In this document: piece by piece, positions 1 to 8,934 of the stretch | How positions within the stretch are numbered: the first letter of the stretch is position 1 | Layout: each line of letters starts with the position of its first letter | From: Hepatocystis sp. ex Piliocolobus tephrosceles | Taxonomy: Eukaryota > Apicomplexa > Aconoidasida > Haemosporida > Plasmodiidae | Assembly (NCBI GenBank): GCA_902459845.2 | Contig: CABPSV020000027.1 | Span: 1 to 24,758 of the forward strand | DNA: 24,758 nt | Direction of reading: 5' to 3' | Notes under the pieces: model-generated | What the model was told of the DNA's origin: nothing | Database searches by the model: none | Seen by the model: the letters and a program-made list of their open reading frames with translations, nothing else | Translations under genes and position numbers: made by a program

Positions 1-403
1 GATATATATATATATATATATATCCCATTCGTTTAGCTGATATATTTGCTTCGATTGTACACAGTTTTGAAAAGAGTAAAAGAAGTAAATGAGTACATAT
101 TAGTACGTGGGTATATATATATATATATATGGATATATGAGTAAAAAAAAAAAAAAAAAAAAATAAGTTTAACATAATAAATCAAGAGATAAAATAAAAC
201 TCAATTTTTTAAAAATACAGTTTATTTACAGAAAAATGATTGTGTTTAAATATTACAAACATTTTTTAGATATTTTTTATATATGTTAGTTTTGTTTTTT
301 GCTAAGGTCCATTTGAAACTTTTATATTACATATTCATTGTGTCATATGTATATATATGTCCCAGTTATATATATTTTTATTAATCATATATTTCTTGTA
401 TTT

Positions 404-436
<33 letters not shown>

Positions 437-766
437 AGGTTTAGTATAATTATTTTGATCGCTAATTAAGTATTTATGTTATTCCTATATCTTCAGTTAC
501 ATGTGTACACATTGGTATGACTAATGTAATTGTGAATGTGTGTTTTTTTTTTTTTCTTTTTCGTTTTTTTTATACACCTACCTTTTTAATAACTTTTAAG
601 TAACACAAGTGAATTTACTTGATAACATAAAAAAGTAAACAAATAAATAATACATAACAATTTTATTTTCCGTTATACATATACATGTTTAATAGTGTCT
701 AAAACAAGAAAAAAGCTAGCTGTTCGTTTTTACGAAACAGTTAAAAATGCTATTATTTTTCGAATC

Positions 767-806
<40 letters not shown>

Positions 807-1348
807 TTATTATTAGCCATAAAAATTGGAAATGGCTAAAATAAGTCGGAATAAATTAGCATAAAATGTGGTCTATAGTAGAAACGTTACATCAATTGAA
901 CTTGTTTTTTGTTTTTTGTTTTTTGTTATCTTGTTCTATGTATTTTTAAATTTTACTTTATTTTATTTTACCTTATTCGTTCCATCCATCTCGTTCGTTT
1001 TATCATGTTTATTTATTTATTTATTTTTTTTTAATATTTGGTTCTACATTTTTGTGTCATCTTTCATTAGCCTTATTTTATTTTATTCTTTTTTTTTTTT
1101 TTACCCATTTGTGTTTCTGAATATGGAATGTTCGAACACAAACAGTGTTGGCAAATAAATTTATCAATATTTTTTATTTTTTTGTCCTTGGGTATAACAA
1201 AAGATATATATATATATATATATATATACACGTAATTGTACATATAGTTTTAAAAATAAAAGGAGACAAATAAAATGTATATATATGTACCAATTTAAAG
1301 GCACGAATATACTCCTGTTAATAATTTTTAACAGATATTCTAGCAATC

Positions 1349-1399
<51 letters not shown>
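1..1399. other. 5' flanking spacer of SMC6
   Basis: No credible coding sequence is visible. The stretch holds (TA)n tracts at about 3-24 and 113-130, poly-A or poly-T runs near 143-163, 411-433, 769-804 and a (TA)n run near 1203-1228. It ends in a run of 48 A (1350-1397) that stops two bases before the SMC6 start codon. A 96-codon open frame at 868-1158 begins with GTG, not ATG, and is almost all Phe, Leu, Ile and Val from T-runs, so I do not call it. This is most likely the SMC6 promoter and 5' UTR, but I see no specific element. Confidence 0.7.
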
Positions 1400-4300
1400 A
1401 TGAAGAATTCGCATGTAAGTGTTAGCCAATCTGTTGATAGTAACAAGAGTTTTCAACAACAAACAAATAACAATGAAATAGTCGATATTGGAATAAAAAA
1501 AAAGAAAAGAAAAATAAACAATAACAATGGGATAAGAATAAAAACGAGAATGAAAAAGAGAACGAATGACATAGAAATAAATGGTACAAATGGTACAACA
1601 GTAGAAAAAAGAAGTGATGACATAAACACAGAGGATAATTTGTTTAGTAGTGATAATGGTATGGGTAGTGGTAGTGATAGTGGTAGTGATAGTGGTAGTG
1701 GTAGTGGTAGTGGTAGTGGTAGTGGCAGTGGCAGTGGTAGTGGAAGTGATAGTGATGAAAACAATAACATATCAGAGAATGACACACATAGTGAAAAAGG
1801 AAGCCATGAAAATTTTAATCATACTTCTAACAATATAAATATAATTGAATATAATACAATAAGCAGTTTTGTTAAAGATTCAAATACCATTTATAATAAA
1901 AAAGAAACAAACGATGAAAATTACAATGGGAATAGTAATAATGATATAAACAATTATAAACGAAGTGATACACATAACACATATGATATACCAAACATGT
2001 ATGATATACCCAGTATGCAGAATACAGTTAGTACTTTAAGAAGTGATAAACTAATAAACTCATTAAACGGAGAATCTAGTACTAATTTAAATGACTTGGT
2101 CATATTAAAAGATATAAATATTGACAGTTTTCATAATACAACAGGTAAATTGATGAAATTAAAAATTCGTAATTTTTTAAATCATGAAAATTTAGAATTA
2201 ACATTTAATTCATTTAAAAATGTAATAATCGGTAAAAATGGGACAGGTAAAAGTGCCATAGCACAAGCTATTGCTGTAGCATTAGGAAGTCAAGGAAAGA
2301 ATGCAGGTAGAGACATAAACCTTTCTAATTACATAAAAGATTATAATAAAAATAAAAAAAATTTAATTTGTTATATAGAAATATTTATTTCAAATTCAGG
2401 AAAATATGCATTTAATAGACAGGTATATGGTGATGTTATAATTATAAAAAGGATTATATCTTCTCATACAAGTAAATTTTTTTTATATGGAATAAATCAA
2501 ATAATAGGCTCTAATACTTTGGGAAAAACGATTAATTTTAATCCTATTTTGGGTTCAATTAAACCTATAGCAAGGGGGATGGGTAATTATACACCAAGTG
2601 TTAGTAAGTATGTAGAAAGTGTTAGTAAGAATGTAGAAAGTGTTAATAAGAATGTAGGTAGTGTTAATAAGAATGTAGGTAGTGTTAATAAGAATGTAGG
2701 TAGTGTTAATAAGAATGTAGGTAGTGTTGATAAGAATGTAGGTAGTGTTAATAAGAATGTAGGTAGTGTTAATAAGTATGTAGGTAGTGTTAGTAAGAAT
2801 GTAGAAAGTGTTAGTAAGAATGTAGGTAGTGTGGATAAGAATGTAGGTAGTGTTAATAAGAATGTAGAAAGTGTTAGTAAGAATGTAGGTAGTGTTAATA
2901 AGTATGTAGAAAGTGTTAGTAAGAATGTAGAAAGTGTTAATAAGTATGTAGAAAGTGTTAATAAGTATGTAGAAAGTGTTAATAAGAATGTAGAAAGTGT
3001 TAGTAAGAATGTAGGTAGTGTGGATAAGCATTACAGTTTGAATGGGAAGAGAAATATAGATAATTATACTAGCTATAACATGCAGGAAAATTATGACATG
3101 TTTTTGAGTTATGACAAACAAGCGAGTTACGATTTAAGCGTAAGAAGAGAAGAGTCTTTAAATTATAGTCTTACCGATATGCAAATAGATGACAGTAAAT
3201 ATGTCGATACATATGAACAGTCATATGCATTAGTGGATAAGCGAGAAGGGTATTCTAACAGCATAAGTAAGATGCATAGTTCAGGATTTTTGCATAAGCA
3301 TGACAAAGATAGATATGAAAGAAGTGAAAATATATCAGAGCAATATATGCATAAGAAAACTCGAAGAAGGTCATTTATTGATACTTATTTAAAAAGTATA
3401 AAAGTGAATATAAGAAGTCCATGTGTTTATTTAGATCAAGAAAAGGGGAAAATGTTTTTTAGTAGTACAAATGAAAAAGCATTATATTCATTTTTTATGA
3501 ATTCTATAGGATTAGATACAGTTGAAGAGAGTATAATAAAAGAAGAAAGATTATTAATCGATTGTAAACAGAAGATAAATCAAAAAGAATTGTTACTAGG
3601 TCCTATAAAAGATAATTTAGAAAATTTAAAAAAAAGAAATAGGTTATTAAAAAATGAGTTTGATAAATTAAAAAGATATGATAATAAATATAAAATAGTT
3701 ATATTTTATGATTATTTAAAAAAAACATTATTTTCATTTAATGAATATTTAAGATCAGAAAACATAAAGAAGGATAATGTTACAAAAAAAATAATTAAAA
3801 AGATGTTTAAAATTGTAAATAAAATTGAATATATTCAATCAGAAGTTAAACGGGTTGTTGAAAAAGATAATACAATTTGTTATTTGATTGAAAAAAATAG
3901 AAATAAAATAAAAAAATATGATGCAATTTTATCTGATTTAGAAGAATTAAAAAAAGATTATTTTGCAAGAATAGAAGAAATTAATGAATATCTTAATAGT
4001 TTTGAAAAAGCAAAAGAAAATAAAATTTCATTACAAGATCAGGTTAGTATGTATGAAAGACATATATCATTATTAAATGATAATTTGAATAAAGAAAAAG
4101 GAAAAGAGAAAGAATTAAAAAATTCAGTAGATAATGTAGAAAACCAAATTTTTGATCTAGAATCGTTAATAAATAAAAATGAAAATATTATAAAAGATAT
4201 TAATAAGCATATAAAAGAAATTATGACACATTCAGCTAAAATAAAAAAAAATCAAAATGATGCAATTCAAAGAAAGTATTATGTATATGGATATGACATA

Positions 4301-7300
4301 CAGAATATAAAAAGTATGATTATTGAAAAGTATGGTATTTTAAATAAATCAGAGTTTATTAATAGTAATAGTAATGGTATAAGTGATGATATAAATATAG
4401 AAAACCATCTTTTAGGAATAGAAAAAGGATTAGTGAATGCTTTTAAATATGAACCTATTGGACCAATCGGTGAATATATAAAACTGAAAGAAACAATTGC
4501 AACAGATGATAGAGTTATATCTATAATGGAAAAACATTTAGGTGATTTATTATTTTCTTGGCTAGTTAGTTGTTATGAAGATAAAAATAAATTAAATAGT
4601 ATTGATATATTATCATATAACAAAAAGAAATGGGGTATTATTGTTACTAATGCGTTTGAACATGTAAATAGAGATAAATTATTAAAAACAATACAAAGTA
4701 TATTAAACAAAATAGTAGGTAATAGTATATACTCATACTTAAATATAGATGCAATGCCTACTGCTTTGTTATTTTATTTATATGATAATTATAAAATTAC
4801 ACAAACATTAATATGTAAAAATTCAATTGAATTAAAAGATTTATTAAATAAAAATGATCAAAAACTTTTAAAATTTATTTATGTTATTGACGACTTTGTT
4901 TTGGTTAAAGTGTTAGGTAATGGTAATTTGCATTACCAACCTTTTAAAGAAGATAAATACCAGAGGCCTATATGTTTAGGCTCATCATGGATGAATAACT
5001 TGTTAACGAATGGTATTGATTCAAATGGTACTGGTTCAAATGGTACTGGTTCAAATGGTACTGGTTCAAATGGTACTGGTCCAAATGGTACTGGTCCAAA
5101 TGGTACTGGTCCAAATGGTTTGACTGCATATATGTCCTCCGAATCTATGGTACAGACTGAAGAGGATTATCAAAAAGAAAAAGAAAAAAAACTAATCGAA
5201 TTGGATATTCAGAAAAATGAAAAAAATAAGGATATATTAAATTATGCATATAAAATAGAAGCATATCGTAATGATATAAATAATTTACGAGAATCAATAC
5301 AAAAATGTAAGTTTGCACAAGATGAATTAAAAACGAAATTAAAAAACGTAAATGAGTTAATTGATAAACATGTTAATTTATTTTCTGAACAGTTGGATCT
5401 TGAAATAAAAGAAAAAAATATAATATTAGATGAATTTAATAAAAATGTAAATGAAATAAATGAATATATAAATGTGTATGAAGAAAAAAAAATATATAAT
5501 ACATACATATGTAAATTATATACATGTTTAGTAACAGATCATGATAAATATCTAGAACGAAAAAAAAATCAATTTTGTCATTTTGTAAGAGAATATAACA
5601 ATTTAAAAGAAATATATATTAAGTTAGAAAAGGAACAACAAAGAAATGATGAAACTGCTATAAAAAATAAGAAAATATTTTTCTTAAATTTAAATAAAAT
5701 GCATCATATATTTTTCGAATCTTTTATTAATAACTCTATAGGTTATGATAGTATTTTTTTAAAGTCTCCTTTTTTGCTTATAAAAGAAAAACATGAAATA
5801 GAGTATGTTATGAATATATATGACGTGGTTATACAAAAAAATAGACAACATATAAGTAATAAACAAACAGAAACTGTAATAGCAGAAGTGGAACCGGAGA
5901 ATAATAATAATAATAATAATAATAACAACAGTATAGAAGATAAAAAAATAAAAATGATGTTTTATTATACCATAACATATCCAAATAAATCAGGAGGCAA
6001 TACAGAAACAAGACAAGTATCAGTGAACATTCCTACATCTTGTTTAAGTTTATTTAATAAACTTTTTTTAGTAAATTCTAATGGCGAAAAAGATAAAAAA
6101 GGTGATAATATTAGTGACGAAGAAACGACTAAAAGTAATAGTACTGATGATGACGAATATATTAGTTTTAAAAAACAAGAACATAATACTTATGTAAAAG
6201 CAAAAGGTTTTAATAATCAAAGTATGGAAGAAGGGATAGAAGATATAGTTGAATATGATACATATATTAGAGATTTAGTTAAAAGGGATATACAATCTGG
6301 GATGGAATCAGAAGAGGAGACAGAAGTGGTGACAGAAATGGTGACAGAAATGGTGACAGAAATAGTGACAGATGAGAAGACAGGGGTGGAGAAGGAAACG
6401 GATATACATATACAACAACGTGAACAAACACAAAGGAATGTAAACATTTTCGATGTAAATCGAAATCATACCACTGACATTGGAAATGAAAATACATACA
6501 ATAGTAATAATGATATATCTACCTATGCAGATATATTATGGAAAAAACGATGTGAAAAAAAACACGAATTAACTATAATGATAAAAAATATGGGTTGTTA
6601 TGAAACAGAACTTACTGATAATTCTATAAAAGCATATTTTAACAAACTAATGGAAGAATATATAACAGAAGATACATATTATCAAAACCAATTAAAACAA
6701 ATAAACGAATTAAAATTAAATTATAATATGCATTCATGTAATATTAAATTAAGAAAAGTAAAATTTGCTAATACTTTAAAAAAAACGAAAAAAAGTATTA
6801 TAACCAATTTTCAAAATATTTTACAAAGTATGAATAATTATAAAGGTAAAATTCTAATTGATGAATCAATTAAAAGTTTTAAAGTTTTAGTTTCTTTAAA
6901 TAATCGTATTTCAAAAAAGTCTTATCTGAATATTAATTCGTTATCAGGAGGTGAAAAATCAACTATACAGATGGCTTTGTTGGCTTCATTTTCCTTAACG
7001 GAATATTCTGCATTCCACATTTTCGACGAGTTGGACGTTTATATGGACGAGCTTACCCGTGTTAAAAAGTAACAAAAAAAAAAAAAAAAATAAAATAAAA
7101 TAAAATAATAAAAAAAATGGTGGTGGTAAACGTTCGCAGAGATATGCATGTAACACATACGTAACTTATACACGTATGTATGTACATATTTACTTATTAA
7201 TTTATTCATTTATTTATTTACTTATTTTTTTTTTATCTCAGCATGAAACAATTCTTCCAATTCATCGAACAAAATACTGATAAGCAGTATTTCTTTATCA

Positions 7301-7821
7301 CTCCACATATGGAAATAACAGAGCTATTTATAGGTAAGCAATAATACACTTGTTTATTTACATACACGTTCTTACACACGTATATATATCCATATATATA
7401 CGTATGTAAGAACGTGTAAATTGACAAATTTACTAACTGCTTAACTAAACAGCTGAAACGATTGTTAAAGGAAAAGCATTTTTAATTATATTTGTTTATT
7501 CTATATTTTTGTTTTTGTAGCCCTTATATAGCTTAAAAAAATGTGTTTATAATTTTTTTTATAACCATATATACGCATTTTATTTTATACGTATTTTATT
7601 TTATACGTATTTTATTTCATACGCATTTTATTTTATACGTATTTTATTTTATACGCATTTTATTTTATACGTATTTTATTTTATACGCATTTTATTTTAT
7701 ACGTATTTTATTTTATACGCATTTTATTTTATATGTATTTTATTTTGTTAATTTTTTTTTTTTTTTTTTTTTTATAGATGATGTTAAGAAAGAAAGAGCC
7801 AAAATATTAAATTTGTCATAA
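1400..7821 (+). CDS. SMC6: Structural maintenance of chromosomes protein 6 (SMC6), three exons
   Basis: Join 1400-7068, 7242-7333, 7778-7821; 1934 residues. SMC6 pairs with SMC5 and Nse proteins in a nuclear ring ATPase for recombination repair and replication-fork processing. Visible: Walker A GKNGTGKS (278-285, Lys284) after the SMC-type start KLKIRNFLNHENLE; Q-loop YLDQEKGK (Gln680); coiled coil about 700-990; hinge from about 1015 with GPIGEYIKLK; second coiled coil from about 1245; signature LSGGEKS (1848-1854); Walker B FHIFDELDVYMDE (Glu1877). DELDVYMD is typical of SMC6 rather than SMC5. Exon 1 breaks in the Walker B region at AA|GTAAC; exons 2-3 supply the D-loop region and ITPHMEITELFI, matching the family C-terminus. 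Animal SMC6 is about 1100 residues; the excess is inserts: Ser-Gly run (89-116), heptad repeat (400-539), SNGTG repeat (1208-1240), Asn run near 1500. ATG follows 48 A and is the first in frame. Identity is firm; the micro-exon boundaries are inferred from reading frame and splice consensus. Confidence 0.95.
1664..1747 (+). repeat. In-frame Ser-Gly microsatellite in SMC6
   Basis: GGTAGT-type 6-bp units, some with GAT, encode Gly-Ser/Asp-Ser residues 89-116 of SMC6. They lie upstream of the ATPase head in a charged, probably disordered N-terminal extension. Confidence 0.9.
2597..3016 (+). repeat. 21-bp x 20 minisatellite encoding a heptapeptide inside the SMC6 head
   Basis: Twenty uninterrupted 21-bp units encode the heptad S-V-(N/S/D)-K-(N/Y)-V-(G/E), residues 400-539, followed by a partial SVDK. 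Unit variants are mixed (GGT versus GAA at position 7; AAT, AGT or GAT at position 3), consistent with unequal exchange of multi-unit blocks. The array sits between Walker A and the Q-loop. No unit breaks frame. Confidence 0.95.
5021..5119 (+). repeat. 15-bp in-frame repeat (S/P-N-G-T-G) after the SMC6 hinge
   Basis: Units of TCAAATGGTACTGGT encode SNGTG four times, then PNGTG twice, then a partial PNG, residues 1208-1240. The array lies between the hinge domain and the start of the second coiled-coil arm. Confidence 0.9.
7069..7241 (+). other. SMC6 intron 1
   Basis: The intron has a GTAACA donor and a T-rich tract ending ATCTCAG. It splits an Asn codon (phase 2: AA|C) just after Walker B. 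Splicing here restores the SMC6 reading VKNMKQFFQFIEQ, whereas read-through stops at once at 7070-7072. Confidence 0.85.
7363..7418. repeat. Near-perfect 27-bp inverted repeat in SMC6 intron 2
   Basis: Left arm 7363-7389 and right arm 7392-7418 are separated by CC. Twenty-six of 27 positions pair; the only mismatch is C7377 with A7404. The outer half of each arm is mixed sequence (TACACGTTCTTACA), so this is not merely an AT palindrome. It starts 29 bases inside the intron. Confidence 0.93.
7572..7747. repeat. 16-bp x 11 tandem array in SMC6 intron 2
   Basis: Eleven 16-bp units TACG(C/T)ATTTTATTTTA lie back to back. From the fourth unit on, CGC and CGT versions alternate strictly until the last, degenerate unit, giving a 32-bp higher-order repeat. 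The array runs up to the poly-T tract of the acceptor. Confidence 0.93.
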
Positions 7822-7957
7822 AATCAAATTTAATGTAAATTTTTATTTTTAATTAAAATTTAATTTATAGTTATTTTTTTTTTAAAGAAGCTATAGACTC
7901 GAAATGTTTGAGTTTATTATTTCGACTGTGTAACTAATTTTATTTCTTTCTACATCC

Positions 7958-7988
<31 letters not shown>

Positions 7989-8207
7989 GCGTAGTAGTAC
8001 TCGAATTATTTTGTGTACTATTATGTATTAACTTTATGTGCAAACATATGTCATGATTACATAATTATAAAAAAAATTATCATAAATAAATACGTTTACA
8101 AATTTAAAAAAATAAAACATGAACTAAACAATTAAAGTTGTTTTTTATATGTACAAGATGTACGTCTATGTTGACACATATGTTGTCACGTGTGTTTTCA
8201 TATTTTA

Positions 8208-8258
<51 letters not shown>

Positions 8259-8438
8259 AGAGGAGGAGAAAAAATAATTACATATAGTAATTTTAATAAT
8301 TTTTTCTTAAAACATGAATATGCTAAAATCTTGAAATTAATAGTTTTAAAACAAATTAAAGAAAAGTGTTAATAATATATAGCCAACATAGCGACTATTA
8401 TGTATTTTTAAAAAATTTTATAAATAATTTTAAAAGAA

Positions 8439-8470
<32 letters not shown>

Positions 8471-8734
8471 TGACAATTAATTCTAATGAAAAAATATTAA
8501 AGAAAAAGGAGTAACCAAATATAACAAATGTGATAAGAATAAAAAAAAAAAAAAAAGGAAGAAGATAATAATAATAGTAAGTGACAAAAAGGTGACAAAT
8601 TTTGCAAATAAGACAAATATGTAAAATTTAACAAAAGTAATAAAATTTAGTGAAGGAATTATTTTCGATGTGTGTAGTAAAACGGCAATACAATTATTAA
8701 GTGTACAACAATAAAACATGTATATGTATGTATG

Positions 8735-8777
<43 letters not shown>

Positions 8778-8934
8778 AATAAAATATACGTATACGTAAA
8801 CAAATATGTGTTCATTATTTTTATATTTGGTCTATTTTAATCCCATATGATAAAAAAAAAGTGCATAAATTTATAAGTAATTTTTTTTGTTTTTTATAAA
8901 ATAAAAACGAATTTATTATAATTCATTTTTGTTT
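7822..8934. other. Convergent spacer between SMC6 and the Asn-rich gene
   Basis: This should hold both 3' UTRs. It contains (TA)n tracts near 7961-7982 and 8739-8772, a run of about 41 A at 8213-8253, and other A-runs near 8436-8470. A 7-bp stem TCGAAAT/ATTTCGA sits near 7896-7925, shortly after the SMC6 stop. I see no convincing gene; the open frame at 8190-8372 is discussed under rejected items. Confidence 0.65.

Larger units (their letters stand above)
7334..7777 (+). other. SMC6 intron 2
   Basis: The intron has a GTAAGC donor and a poly-T tract ending in ATAG. It is phase 1 (G|AT) and joins ELFI to a last exon encoding DDVKKERAKILNLS. It carries a long inverted repeat and a 16-bp tandem array, listed separately. 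Read-through from exon 2 stops within four codons, at 7342-7344. Confidence 0.82.

Noticed and set aside
718..746. Bulged hairpin CTGTTCG/CGAAACAG
   Set aside because: It has only about seven pairs with a bulge, lies far from any gene end, and is within what chance allows in this spacer.
868..1158. Open frame of 96 codons encoding a hydrophobic peptide before SMC6
   Set aside because: It starts with GTG, is dominated by T-run codons for Phe/Leu/Ile, and shows no conserved motif or splice context.
2555..3121. Minus-strand open frame with repeated YILINTF peptide
   Set aside because: It is the reverse of the SMC6 21-bp array, which has no stops in that frame; the + strand frame carries the SMC domains.
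8190..8372. Open frame ending KHEYAKILKLIVLKQIKEKC after a run of 14 Lys, preceded by a TTTTAG acceptor-like site
   Set aside because: It begins with GTG and no upstream exon can be found between the SMC6 stop and here. It lies where the SMC6 3' UTR is expected. A spliced read into 8208 would revive it.
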